From Thalassotalea ponticola (GTDB taxonomy: Bacteria; Pseudomonadota; Gammaproteobacteria; Enterobacterales; Alteromonadaceae), in assembly GCF_041379045.1 (NCBI RefSeq), contig NZ_CP166871.1, positions 1,674,001-1,738,000 of the forward strand: 64,000 nucleotides of DNA. The letters run 5' to 3'. Both the position numbers and the translations under genes were made by a program. The notes beneath the pieces were generated by a model that had not been told where the DNA came from, did not search any database, and was given only the letters and a program-made list of their open reading frames with translations. Below are positions 25,369-35,052 of the stretch, piece by piece; the stretch's first letter is position 1, and every line of letters starts with the position of its first letter.

Positions 25369-28365
25369 TTATTTGCTCAACTTTGCTCGCCAAGTTAACC
25401 ATTCGGGGTCAACCTCAGCGTGAAGTTTAAAGCGCGCCCCCGAACTGACCCGAGAAAATGTTTCGTCGCGCTGCGGATTTGGCTCTGGCGTACTAAAACT
25501 TATACCACCAGAGAGTACTGCGTCAATGCTTTCAGTGTTTATTTGTACGCCCGAAATAAAACTGGCATTAATGGAGACGCCACTATTGTGATAAAATTTG
25601 GAACCTTGGCGCACTAAGTGAGCATAATCGTGGTAAATGTTGGCGTACACATCGACACCAGTTGCTACAGCGTTTAGCGCGACCCCCAATACTTCACCCA
25701 CCTGAATCTGTTTGTAATAAATTGGATCGCCAATATCGAGCGAACCGCGTTTATCACTACGTAAGATCAAATTTAATCCCGAGCTAAGGCTCGTCACTGC
25801 GGGCTCGTAGGTTAATCCACTAAACACGGTAACGGGCTTGCCATTACCGGGTAACACCCGAAGAAAATTACCGGTGAGATACGCCACTGGGTCTTTTACG
25901 TTAGCAACGTTAATGCGTGGCTCGACATGCCAATATTTTGCCCCGTGTTGTTGGAGTCTTGGGTACTGGTTGGTGATTGTTGCGCGCAGTGTGGTTTGAC
26001 TAAGTTGACTATCTAAAAGTACCTCGTTGACTCGCCCAACCACATGGCCATTAAAGCGTATTTGCGCGCCGTGTTGAATATCAATAACCTGATCAAAGGC
26101 AATGGTGATTTCTGTTCCCGATATTAGAGCCATGGTTTTCGATTCATATAACCGGAACTGATGTAATTCATTGGCCTTATCAGCGCCTAGCGCCCGATCG
26201 TTGTTCATTTCAATCGCACCTTGCAGTATTGATTGCAGGTTACCTGCATTCAATTCAATACCATTTAATCCAGCGGTTGCAGAAACCCCACCAGCGGTGT
26301 AAAACAAGCTTGATTGTTTGACTAAATGCGCGTGAGATTGATCAATGGTAAGCGCAATCAACACCGAATCTTTCAGTGAACTTACTTGTACTGTATCGAC
26401 CTGTCCAATGGTCATCGATTTATACAGCACAGGGGTGCCTCGACTTAAGCCAAATGATTTATCGGCGTAGAGATGTATTTGTAAACCGGGCTCTGTCGGA
26501 GACTTTTGCGGCGCATTGGACAGTAGCACAAAGCGATCGCTAGCAGTGCCCTGTCCCGCTTGTATTTGCAAAAACATACCGTCAACGAATGCCGACAAAG
26601 CACTGGGATCTGATAATGACAAGCTCGGTTTAACAACCCAAATACGACTGTCCTCTCTAAACAGATGCTGGTATTTACTAGCGTATGCGATGGTGACGAT
26701 ATTTGAATAGTTATCATTGGCTGGCACGACACGTTTGACCATGCCGATGGTATCATCTTGGAATTTTAACGCTGTTGTGCCAGCCAACATGGGGTAAGTG
26801 TTAGGCGCAATCAAGGTGATTTCTTTGTCGTACGTTGCCTCGGCGAACGAGCGAGCTAATGAGAATCGCTCACCGTCGTTGACTGAATTAGCACCGTTAA
26901 AATCTAAAGTTTCAAACGCGATTCCGCCCGCCAATATTGTTTGCATCGGTCCAACATCAATATTTATTGCCCGTAATGAAGCGTTGATGTCGACTCCGCC
27001 AAGCTCGAAGAAAACCGAGCTGCTATTGACCAAATGTTCATATTCCGGCTTGATAAATACGTGCACGTTAAACTGACTGTTTGTCGAGTCAAGCTGATAC
27101 CCTTGTACCGTACCAACCTGCATATAACGGTAAAACACCGGTGCGCCAAACGGCACGGATTCAACACTATCGGTTGTCACATACAGGTGCAAACCTTGCT
27201 CTGTTAACGGCAATGGCGGCTCACTTGCTAATACGTTAAACTCTCGCGCAGGTTGACCATCACCAAGGCGAAACGCGACATACGCGCCACTCAATAGACG
27301 CTCTATATTGTTGACACCTGTTAAGCTTATCCGTGGTTTAACCATCCAAAATTGCATATTTGACAGTAAATACGGTTCAAGCCGAGGGTCCATTAACACG
27401 CTGGCACTAACTCCGCCTTGTTCAGAGTTACGGATAAACTCTTTGACCAAGCCAACTTCAATACCTTCAAACATGACCTTGGTGATCCCCGCTTTAATTC
27501 CACTTTGCTTGGGAAAATGCATTGTCACTTTTATCCCTGAGCGAGCTTGATCAAAGTCTTGATACAACGCGTATTCTGTAAAGTCATTTACCACTGTACT
27601 GGTGGTATTGATATCAGGAGTGTAAAAGGCGATCCCCCCGTTGACAATGGCGCCTATTGATTGGGTGCGAATCTTAAACCCCGATAGGTCACCACTCATG
27701 TCAATGCCACTGGCATTCCAAAACCGGCTATTGAGTTTGACGAGATGCTCATATTCAGGCTCGATTAATACGTTAATCGCTAAGTATTCAGCACTCTCGA
27801 GCAATTGATAACCATACACTTCGCCAACCCGAATTTGCTTGTAAAACACACCACTGCCATGACGAATAGAGCCGAGCTCTTTTGCTCGTAAGACAATATG
27901 TAAACCGGGTTCATCGTCAGACTTAGGTGGCGGTTCACTTAAGGCCACGTATTGGCGTGTGCCGCGCTCGCCTTCCCCGGGTAAGAACTCAAAATAGTTA
28001 CCAGTAAAAACCGTGTCTATGCCTGAAACACCAGACAAACTGATATCGGGTTTGACTAACCAAAAGCCACTTCCCTGGGTTAGGTACGAACGTATGCTTT
28101 TGTCCATGCGCACTGTGACCAGTACCGTGGTTAGATTTTGTAAATCAAGATCTGTCACCAAACCAACAACAAACCCTTTGTATCGAACTTCGGTTTTATT
28201 GACCACTATACCTTCAGCACTGTCAACTTTGATGGTGATGTCGATACCGGCTTCGACAACGGAACGATACAGCAACCAAAGACCAATTAAGGCGGCAAGC
28301 ACTGGCAATGCCCATACCCAAGAAATGTGCCGTTTGTTCGAAATAATCGCGCTAGTTTCGGTCAT
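25369..28365 (-). CDS. letB: LetB/YebT-like MCE protein with eight MCE domains
   Basis: Envelope-spanning lipid transport protein anchored by one N-terminal membrane helix (about 15-31). MCE domains start near residues 35, 155, 275, 392, 515, 630, 750 and 868, recognised by repeating units such as GLHIVLRA/GLHLYVTT/GLNLILRS and the downstream YKxxxVGxV pattern. E. coli LetB has seven such domains in 877 aa; this one has 998 aa and, by my count, eight. In E. coli the domains stack as rings forming a periplasm-crossing tunnel, so one more ring is expected. It starts 8 bp after the second LetA-like gene. Confidence 0.9.
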   Translation of the reverse strand: MTETSAIISNKRHISWVWALPVLAALIGLWLLYRSVVEAGIDITIKVDSAEGIVVNKTEVRYKGFVVGLVTDLDLQNLTTVLVTVRMDKSIRSYLTQGSGFWLVKPDISLSGVSGIDTVFTGNYFEFLPGEGERGTRQYVALSEPPPKSDDEPGLHIVLRAKELGSIRHGSGVFYKQIRVGEVYGYQLLESAEYLAINVLIEPEYEHLVKLNSRFWNASGIDMSGDLSGFKIRTQSIGAIVNGGIAFYTPDINTTSTVVNDFTEYALYQDFDQARSGIKVTMHFPKQSGIKAGITKVMFEGIEVGLVKEFIRNSEQGGVSASVLMDPRLEPYLLSNMQFWMVKPRISLTGVNNIERLLSGAYVAFRLGDGQPAREFNVLASEPPLPLTEQGLHLYVTTDSVESVPFGAPVFYRYMQVGTVQGYQLDSTNSQFNVHVFIKPEYEHLVNSSSVFFELGGVDINASLRAINIDVGPMQTILAGGIAFETLDFNGANSVNDGERFSLARSFAEATYDKEITLIAPNTYPMLAGTTALKFQDDTIGMVKRVVPANDNYSNIVTIAYASKYQHLFREDSRIWVVKPSLSLSDPSALSAFVDGMFLQIQAGQGTASDRFVLLSNAPQKSPTEPGLQIHLYADKSFGLSRGTPVLYKSMTIGQVDTVQVSSLKDSVLIALTIDQSHAHLVKQSSLFYTAGGVSATAGLNGIELNAGNLQSILQGAIEMNNDRALGADKANELHQFRLYESKTMALISGTEITIAFDQVIDIQHGAQIRFNGHVVGRVNEVLLDSQLSQTTLRATITNQYPRLQQHGAKYWHVEPRINVANVKDPVAYLTGNFLRVLPGNGKPVTVFSGLTYEPAVTSLSSGLNLILRSDKRGSLDIGDPIYYKQIQVGEVLGVALNAVATGVDVYANIYHDYAHLVRQGSKFYHNSGVSINASFISGVQINTESIDAVLSGGISFSTPEPNPQRDETFSRVSSGARFKLHAEVDPEWLTWRAKLSK

Positions 28366-28373
28366 CTTTCGCT

Positions 28374-29018
28374 TTACTTATCCTCACTCTGGTTTTCACC
28401 TTCATCCCATAACAACCGCGGGTCGAAGCTATTGGCGGCAACCATTGTCAGAATCACCATAATCGCAAATGCAGTGGCACCTGCGCCCGCTTCAATTTCA
28501 ATCACACTGCCGATTTCTACCAGTGAAACCATCAGCGCAACAACGAACACATCAAGCATAGACCATTTGCCAAGTAGCTCAATATAGTGATATAAATCAG
28601 TACGTTGCTTTGTAGTTAGGTGTGATTTTCGCTGCAGAGAACGGAGTAAAAAAAACAGCCCGACTATTTTTGCTAACGGCACAATAAAACTGGCGATAAA
28701 GACAATCGCGGCAATGGGATACATTCCTAACTGAACCATCGTTACAATGCCAGATAATATCGTATCCGGTTGGCCTTTGTTGAAATACAACACCGTCATT
28801 ATCGGCATGGTATTGGCCGGTATCGCGACTATTAATGAACAAATGGTTAAAGCCCAGCACTTTTGAATAGAGTCTGTGGTGCGCTGTTCAACAAGGCTCT
28901 GACAACGCGGGCAGACATTGTGGGTTAACGGATGATACGCAATCAGTAAGTGGCACGTTGAACACTGTGCCAAACCGCGCTGTTTGGCGGTGATGGTTGA
29001 TGCGGAGTTAGCGAGCAT
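28374..29018 (-). CDS. PqiA/LetA-like membrane protein, second half
   Basis: 214 residues: an N-terminal zinc ribbon (CSTCHLLI...CPRC, about 19-39), then four membrane segments of the PqiA domain. It corresponds to the second half of the E. coli LetA protein (427 aa), which carries two such halves in one chain. Start at 29018 overlaps the end of the first-half gene by 11 bp. Together with letB it forms a LetAB lipid-trafficking complex. Confidence 0.87.
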   Translation of the reverse strand: MLANSASTITAKQRGLAQCSTCHLLIAYHPLTHNVCPRCQSLVEQRTTDSIQKCWALTICSLIVAIPANTMPIMTVLYFNKGQPDTILSGIVTMVQLGMYPIAAIVFIASFIVPLAKIVGLFFLLRSLQRKSHLTTKQRTDLYHYIELLGKWSMLDVFVVALMVSLVEIGSVIEIEAGAGATAFAIMVILTMVAANSFDPRLLWDEGENQSEDK

Positions 29019-29613
29019 CGACGTGATCCCAAATCAATTGCTTGTCCATGGTCACCTTTAACGAAACAACGCATAGCATCAATAAACAAAAGCACAGCAA
29101 GCCTAAATCGTAGTGCAAGGTAGCCATGTCCCTGAGTTTGAAAATAGACACCAAAATACCAATCAAGAACACTTCGAGCATTTCCCACGAGTCGGCACGA
29201 ATATAATAAACCAACAAGCGTCGATACCAGTTGTGGTGAGTTTGTTGATATTTTACCCCCACACTTACCAGTAAAGCGGCGATTAATTTGACCAATGGAG
29301 TTAACGCACAAAAGATAAACACCAAGCATGCGACGATGTAAAGTTCACTTTGCCATAATGCGTGAATACCACTATACAGGCTCGCCGAACTTTCAACCGA
29401 TAACACTTGTAACGACATCAATGGGTAAAACACAGCGGGGAGATACAGGATTAAACCCGATAGACACAGGGCAATGGTACTGTTAATCGGGTTGTATTTT
29501 CGTGTCAAAATCACGTGCTGGCAACGAGGACATTTAGCCACTTGACCTGGTTTGAGCGACTGAATGTCTACCAAGGCGTCACAGGCGATGCATGCGTATT
29601 GCCGTTGTAACAT
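29008..29613 (-). CDS. PqiA/LetA-like membrane protein, first half
   Basis: I start it at the ATG at 29613, giving MLQRQYACIACD, so that the zinc ribbon (CIAC...CPRC, about 8-34) is at the N-terminus as in the family; the open frame reaches 29679 but adds an atypical leader. About 201 residues with four membrane segments. It equals the first half of LetA, here a separate gene overlapping the second by 11 bp in another frame. Neither half shows damage, so this looks like a true split. Confidence 0.83.
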   Translation of the reverse strand: MLQRQYACIACDALVDIQSLKPGQVAKCPRCQHVILTRKYNPINSTIALCLSGLILYLPAVFYPLMSLQVLSVESSASLYSGIHALWQSELYIVACLVFIFCALTPLVKLIAALLVSVGVKYQQTHHNWYRRLLVYYIRADSWEMLEVFLIGILVSIFKLRDMATLHYDLGLLCFCLLMLCVVSLKVTMDKQLIWDHVDAR

Positions 29614-29759
29614 GATGATTATGAACCTAACTTTAGGGTATTTATACTTTATTGTTGGTATAAATGCGCTGTTTGGCAAGTTTGCTACCGACCAAACCCC
29701 GTATGTTGAGACGACCTTAACTGGTTAAAATCACGTTAGAGTATGTGTGAAACCAGCAA

Positions 29760-30446
29760 TCATGTCTCGCCTGTCGTTTTAGAGGTACTCGAACAAAGGT
29801 AATAATCGACACTGACCCACCTACCGGGACCAATAAAAAACAACGCTAACAGTAAAATAAAATATGTGGCTGCAAATTCAATACCGTTGTTGAGTAGCAC
29901 CACATTACCCGTTTCAAATAACCAATCAGGGTTGCCATGCTCGTTTAATATACTTTTGATCCGCTCAAGCCGAACCGCCGCCGCGTCGCTATTTGCCAAC
30001 GAATCTTTAGCATGGTCACTGCCCAGCCAAGCCAAAACATTGGCCGAGCTTGTTTCCGAATTAGTTGGCGTAATCGCATACCATCCATTATGCCAGTGTA
30101 CGGTTGTTGCTGCGACGATCATAGTAATCATCAAGCCGATACAGACAAACCGCGTAGCGAGTCCCGCCAACAACAACCAGCCACCAAAAAATTCAGTCCA
30201 GGCAGCTGCATTAGCCAATATTTCAGGATATGGCAGTCCCAGACCCCATTCGCTGTTGCCAAACCATTGAACAATATCCGGATCGGCTAGCAAACGCTCG
30301 GACCACGTGAGGTCACTATTGCTAATCTGTAATTTGTTGTAGCCCGCAATAATAAAAACCGGTGCTAAAAACAACCGAATGAGTAACGCAGGTATAGCGT
30401 CTAGAGATAGTAACCACGACACGCCCGCACGGTAGATTGATAACAT
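29760..30446 (-). CDS. DoxX family membrane protein
   Basis: 228 residues with a DoxX-type four-helix membrane core: IRLFLAPVFIIAGYNKL near the N-terminus, EFFGGWLLLAGLATRFV, a third helix MITMIVAATTVHW, and a last helix FAATYFILLLALFFIGPGRW. A loop of about 60 residues between the third and fourth helices is longer than in small DoxX proteins. The biochemical role of this family is poorly defined (links to redox and methanobactin-like uptake clusters exist for some members). Located upstream of the letA genes on the same strand but more than 140 bp away. Confidence 0.78.
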   Translation of the reverse strand: MLSIYRAGVSWLLSLDAIPALLIRLFLAPVFIIAGYNKLQISNSDLTWSERLLADPDIVQWFGNSEWGLGLPYPEILANAAAWTEFFGGWLLLAGLATRFVCIGLMITMIVAATTVHWHNGWYAITPTNSETSSANVLAWLGSDHAKDSLANSDAAAVRLERIKSILNEHGNPDWLFETGNVVLLNNGIEFAATYFILLLALFFIGPGRWVSVDYYLCSSTSKTTGET

Positions 30447-30806
30447 ATAAGCCTAGTTCCATGTAAAGATTTAATACCAAATAACATCAGTCTAGTAGAA
30501 GCTCTGGTTTGTTGAACGTTTTTGCTATAGATTTTGTTTGACTTAACAGGGATTTAATCAACTCGCAGTGATACTTCTATGGTTATTCCATACAAGCGAA
30601 CCGCACCAAGTGTCGCCAAGTTTGTGCAAAATATACAGCCAACAACATCAGCCCTAACTACTTGAAAATACACAAGTCACAATATTTTGTAACTATTTTT
30701 TAATAAACGCGGTGAAAAAGAGATATTTAAACGACATACGTGTATATTAAGATAACAACCAATAATAACTATATCTCTATGATTTTTATGCTATATGAGA
30801 GGAAGT
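30447..30806. promoter_or_regulatory. Divergent intergenic region doxX-sppA
   Basis: No gene seen. Must carry the divergent promoters; no operator or hairpin that I can name. The sppA ribosome-binding site (AGAGGAA, 30798-30804) decides the ATG at 30807. Confidence 0.45.
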
Positions 30807-32684
30807 ATGACTGAAAAGCCAAGTGTCATTAAACGGTTCTTTAAAGGTTTGTGGGCGATTTTAAATACCTCACGTAAAATCTTTTTGAACTTAATATTTC
30901 TTATATTTATCATTTTCTTGATCAATATATTTACCCGCGATGCTGAAACAATCGCCATTGACAGTTCAACTGCATTGGTACTCAACCCCAAAGGCGATAT
31001 TGTTGAGCAAAAACAAGAAATTGATCCTGCCGATCAAATCATGCAAGAAGCACTTGGTCAACAAGAGCAAAACCCTGAAGTATTGCTAGCCGATCTCTTG
31101 TTAGTTATCGACGAAGCGAAACGTGACGAGCGTATAAAGGCACTCGTTATTTATCCTCAGAGCATACAACGAGCGGGATTACATCACTTACAGGTTATTG
31201 GCGACGCGATAAACGAGTTTAAACAGTCGGGTAAACCGGTGATAGCCTTTGGTGACTACTTTAATCAAAGCCAGTATTACCTTGCGTCATACGCCGATAA
31301 GGTTTGGATGAACCCTGAAGGTGGCGTGATGTTGGAAGGCTTTGGTCGTTATCGCACCTATTTTAAGGCGGCGTTAGACAAGTTAAATATTACCCAGCAC
31401 GTATTCAAAGTCGGCACCTATAAATCAGCGGTCGAGCCGTATATCCGAGATAACATGTCGAATGCCGCTAAGGAAGCGAATCAGGCGTGGTTGGGGCAAC
31501 TGTGGCAAAACTTCAAATTAGATATTGCTAAAAATCGACAAATTGATGTCGCCAGCTTTGATGAAACGGCACGTCAATTGTATAGCAAATTGCAAAAAGC
31601 AGACGGCAGTTTTGCCAAATACGCGTTACAAAGCCAGTTAGTTGATGATCTTAAAACGCGTGAACAGATACGGTTAGAGATGATTGATCAAGTTGGCAAA
31701 AGCTCACACCACGATAGCTTTAGTCAAGTCGCCTTTAAAGATTACTTAAAAACGGTTAAACCCAGCGTTCCATTGGTTAATCCATTAACCGACAAAGTGG
31801 CGGTCATTGTCGCTAAAGGTACTATCTTAAACGGCAATCAAAAAGCAGGTTCTATTGGCGGTGACTCAACCGCTAAGCTACTGCGCAAAGCTCGCTTAGA
31901 CGATAAAGTAAAAGCTGTTGTTCTTCGCGTAGACAGTCCTGGCGGCAGCGCTTATGCATCTGAAATAATTCGACAAGAAGTTGAATTAATAAAAGCTGCT
32001 GGCAAGCCGGTTATTGCGTCAATGGCTAATTACGCCGCATCAGGAGGCTATTGGATTTCAGCCTCGGCTAACGAAATTTGGGCATCGCCAAATACCATTA
32101 CTGGCTCTATTGGTATATTTGGTATGTTTATGACCTTTGAAAAAGCACTTGATAAAATAGGTGTTCATACCGATGGTATAGGCACCACTGACTTTGCGGG
32201 TATCGGTGTAACGCGCCCTCTTCCCGAAGATATTGGCGCGATTTTGCAACTTGGTATCGAACACGGTTACCGAGAGTTCTTGAACTTGGTCGCAACAAAC
32301 CGCAATATGAGTATTGAAGACGTTGACCAAATAGCTCAAGGGCGCGTATGGACAGGTGCTAAGGCACAAGAGCTAGGTTTAGTCGATAAACTCGGCGACT
32401 TAGATGATGCGATTGACGCGGCAGCCAACAAGGCGGGTTTAGATAAGTTCGACGTATTGCTGATTGAAAAAGAGTTAAGTCCGCGTCAGCAATTCTTACG
32501 CAATTTATTTGAAAATGCACAAGCTTTGTTACCTACTGAGCACACTCTGTTCGAACAGGCGACCTCAAACCCGACATTGCAACAGCGTATTATGCAACTG
32601 GTTAATGAATATGAGCAGGTTAACCAACTTAACGATCCAAAAGGTATCTACTCATTCTGCTTAACATGTGAAGCGCAATATTAG
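30807..32684 (+). CDS. sppA: Signal peptide peptidase A (67-kDa type)
   Basis: Inner-membrane serine protease that degrades cleaved signal peptides. The N-terminal membrane anchor is at about 22-42. Two crotonase-like halves follow; the catalytic Lys is in the TYKSAVEPY motif of the first half and the Ser in NYAASGGYWIS of the second, preceded by DSPGGSAYAS. I chose the ATG at 30807 because of the AGAGGAA site just upstream. About 625 aa, close to E. coli SppA (618). Followed by its own terminator. Confidence 0.95.
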   Translation: MTEKPSVIKRFFKGLWAILNTSRKIFLNLIFLIFIIFLINIFTRDAETIAIDSSTALVLNPKGDIVEQKQEIDPADQIMQEALGQQEQNPEVLLADLLLVIDEAKRDERIKALVIYPQSIQRAGLHHLQVIGDAINEFKQSGKPVIAFGDYFNQSQYYLASYADKVWMNPEGGVMLEGFGRYRTYFKAALDKLNITQHVFKVGTYKSAVEPYIRDNMSNAAKEANQAWLGQLWQNFKLDIAKNRQIDVASFDETARQLYSKLQKADGSFAKYALQSQLVDDLKTREQIRLEMIDQVGKSSHHDSFSQVAFKDYLKTVKPSVPLVNPLTDKVAVIVAKGTILNGNQKAGSIGGDSTAKLLRKARLDDKVKAVVLRVDSPGGSAYASEIIRQEVELIKAAGKPVIASMANYAASGGYWISASANEIWASPNTITGSIGIFGMFMTFEKALDKIGVHTDGIGTTDFAGIGVTRPLPEDIGAILQLGIEHGYREFLNLVATNRNMSIEDVDQIAQGRVWTGAKAQELGLVDKLGDLDDAIDAAANKAGLDKFDVLLIEKELSPRQQFLRNLFENAQALLPTEHTLFEQATSNPTLQQRIMQLVNEYEQVNQLNDPKGIYSFCLTCEAQY

Positions 32685-32708
32685 TTTGTGTGTGAATAAA
32701 CCAACAAC

Positions 32709-32738
32709 AAAACGGGATGTTTGACATCCCGTTTTTTA
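32709..32738 (+). terminator. sppA terminator
   Basis: AAAACGGGATG (32709-32719) pairs with CATCCCGTTTT (32725-32735), loop TTTGA, then T-rich tail; 24 bp after the sppA stop. Confidence 0.9.
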
Positions 32739-33281
32739 TTTCAATAGACAGTGATAACACCCCTATTGCTCTGCGCTGTTGCGTGATCTTATATAACTAC
32801 GCTCGCTTGAATCGTTACTTTATGGCAAGGCTACGGTGATTGTTGGTGTATATACGTTGAAGTGTATGTTCGATATTTAGCGTGACTGAATAAAGAGATG
32901 TTATTAGCGAACTTACCAGCTCTGATAGAGCCAATACAGACTACCCACATCATCATACTTGATGGCTTAAGCGCTACACAAAATCGCGTTTAATTTGAAC
33001 ACCGATCCGAAGTGAAAACAATACCAAATTAATGTTGTGACTTAGACAGATTGGCGGTTAGCTACGGCTAATACCACCGAGTATGAGCAATTGGCGATAA
33101 CACGGACAGACGAGAGCATAAAAACCTAGTAAGAAGAGTCGAGATAAAACGCGGTTTAACGAATGAGACCGTGCTCAAGCGCAAATCATCACGCCGATAG
33201 CACAAGTGTTGCGGCTCAAGGCTCGTCAACGCCGGCTCTAGAACTGTTGTTAGAGCTTGTTGTTACCCGAGGGAGTTATGG
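32739..33281. other. Long non-coding interval before the acetyltransferase cluster
   Basis: About 540 bp with no credible gene on either strand. The part next to the acetyltransferase stop holds GCTCTAAC/GTTCTAGAGC pairing (about 33238-33257), like the other spacers of the cluster. The rest may be decayed sequence. Confidence 0.4.
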
Positions 33282-33734
33282 TCAAACAGGACGGTTCATT
33301 TCTATATTTGCTCTTGAATACTCAGAATGCTGTCCTAAGGAAACAACATTGAAACCAAACTTCTTGTATAGGTTAATTGCCGATTTTAGCCGTGTGTTTG
33401 ACACTAACCTGACAGACGTTGCATTGATATCTTTGAGCAGTTCAAGCGCGGCCTTCATCAGCGCCTCACCGATACCTTGACCTTGGTATTTTGGGCAAAC
33501 GGCCATCCTCGCTAGTTGATATACGCCTTCATTCTCTTTAAATAAGGCGCAAACGCCAACAACCTTTTCATTATCAAACGCGTATAAAATATAACCACCG
33601 GAGCGAATTATGCGTTCAGGATCTTTAGCGAGTACATAGTCAGATTTTTCAAGCTCGAAGTACTTAGTAATCCACTGTTCATTGAGTTCAATGAATCGAT
33701 CTAAATATTTGTTTTCATTAATTACAACTTTCAT
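33282..33734 (-). CDS. GNAT acetyltransferase
   Basis: 150 residues from the ATG at 33734 (the frame extends to a GTG at 33749). The GNAT acetyl-CoA site is visible as VCPKYQGQGIGEALM (Q/R-x-x-G-x-G/A type), followed by the NLYKKFGFN motif near the C-terminus. Substrate unknown. It belongs to a minus-strand run of small, closely spaced accessory genes with no evident common pathway. Confidence 0.83.
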   Translation of the reverse strand: MKVVINENKYLDRFIELNEQWITKYFELEKSDYVLAKDPERIIRSGGYILYAFDNEKVVGVCALFKENEGVYQLARMAVCPKYQGQGIGEALMKAALELLKDINATSVRLVSNTRLKSAINLYKKFGFNVVSLGQHSEYSRANIEMNRPV

Positions 33735-33849
33735 TCGAGAGTATTTCACAACGCCTAGTCAACGGTAAAAAAGGTGACTAAAATTGACAACGAAAGATAA
33801 CAAGCCCCTTGCTGCGCCCTGTTTAATCACTTGTTAAGTGCAAACAACA

Positions 33850-34317
33850 TCACAAAGTCTTAATCATATGAACCATTTCAGGCTTAAAACCGAGGCTATG
33901 ATAAAAGTTACTTGCCCTTGAATTGTTTGCAAATACTTCAAGATGTATCAAGCGACAGCCCAATTCCTTAGCCCATTTTTCAGCGGATGCCATTAACAGC
34001 TTGCCGATACCTAACCCTTGCGATTTAGGCGATACCGCCAGAAGTGGAATGGTTCCACAAACTTCCCCTGTAATGTCATCACAGCGAGTACGAACATGAA
34101 TAAAGCCAAGAGCAATGTTATTAGACTCTGCAATTAACGTTGTATGTGGGGTCGACGTCTCACCAAGCATCTGTGAAATATAATTCTCCTGCATTTTTTG
34201 AATATCATTATCTGTATGCCAGTCTAGTTTCGCGACCTCTGCTAGGTTCGGTGAAAGCGAAAATATGAAAGCGCGATCAGTTTCATCTGCTTTTCTTATT
34301 ATTACATTATTCGTCAT
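33850..34317 (-). CDS. GNAT acetyltransferase
   Basis: 155 residues from the ATG at 34317, which yields a start (MTNNVIIRKADETD) typical of GNAT proteins; the frame upstream to 34356 is probably not translated. Acetyl-CoA-binding motif VSPKSQGLGIGKLLM and the C-terminal SNFYHSLGFKP are intact. Closest in style to ribosomal-protein or small-molecule N-acetyltransferases; substrate unknown. Not an evident duplicate of the neighbouring GNAT gene. Confidence 0.82.
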   Translation of the reverse strand: MTNNVIIRKADETDRAFIFSLSPNLAEVAKLDWHTDNDIQKMQENYISQMLGETSTPHTTLIAESNNIALGFIHVRTRCDDITGEVCGTIPLLAVSPKSQGLGIGKLLMASAEKWAKELGCRLIHLEVFANNSRASNFYHSLGFKPEMVHMIKTL

Positions 34318-34397
34318 ATAAAATTTTGAAACCCTTACCTCGAGGCTTAATTGCATATAAGGTCTTGCTCAGCGGAAAATTAGGCGTTCGCACGTAA

Positions 34398-34982
34398 TTA
34401 GCTATGCTCAGCTATACCCATGATAACAGGCATTGAGCCACCAGGACTTTCCATTGAAAATGGTACCGATGTACTATATTTTGAAAATCCGGCTTGCTTT
34501 AGAGCTAGCTCAATCCGTTCTTTTGAGAAGCCAATACCAGGTTCATCATTATCCTTCAACCAGTCCCACTGAACTAATAAACCGCCCTTTTTTAGCAACT
34601 GTTTTAACAGATTGAGCGTGGCTTGATAATCTGAAACAAAAGCCAATGCAGATGAAGCGACGATGACATCGAAACTACCACAGAGACCTTCAGTACAAGT
34701 TAGCAAATATTGAGTGAGCTCGCTGTTTATTACTTTGACGTTGGGAAGGTGTTTATCTGTAAGAACTGAAATCATTTTCTCACTAGGATCAAGTGCGACG
34801 ACTGAGTTCGCATGTTCGGATATTCTTTGAGTAAGCAGACCTGTCCCACAGCCGAAGTCCAATACGTTGCTTCCATCTAAATCAACAATATTGACCAAAG
34901 ATTCATAAGCCTTGTGGCTATATAAGATTACTGTCTCATTGCTGTCCCAGCACTGAGCGTAATCGTCCCAGCTTTCGCTCAT
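34398..34982 (-). CDS. Class I SAM-dependent methyltransferase
   Basis: 194 residues with the methyltransferase fold: motif I VLDFGCGTGLLT (about 39-50), acidic residue in VVALDPS (about 63), FDVIVASSALAF and a later GGLLVQWDW strand. Small-molecule methylase of unknown substrate. Third member of the accessory run. Confidence 0.83.
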   Translation of the reverse strand: MSESWDDYAQCWDSNETVILYSHKAYESLVNIVDLDGSNVLDFGCGTGLLTQRISEHANSVVALDPSEKMISVLTDKHLPNVKVINSELTQYLLTCTEGLCGSFDVIVASSALAFVSDYQATLNLLKQLLKKGGLLVQWDWLKDNDEPGIGFSKERIELALKQAGFSKYSTSVPFSMESPGGSMPVIMGIAEHS

Positions 34983-35052
34983 TATTTCTATTTCCGCTGA
35001 TTATTTTGTTCAAATTAACGACCCGCAGTTAATTGGCTGGACCTGTGTTTAT

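Noticed and set aside
25621..25629. Further copy of the AGCATAATC word
   Set aside because: Only nine bases match, inside the letB coding region; expected by chance.
33163..33480. Plus-strand frame of 105 codons
   Set aside because: Shadow opposite the GNAT acetyltransferase; no family motif.
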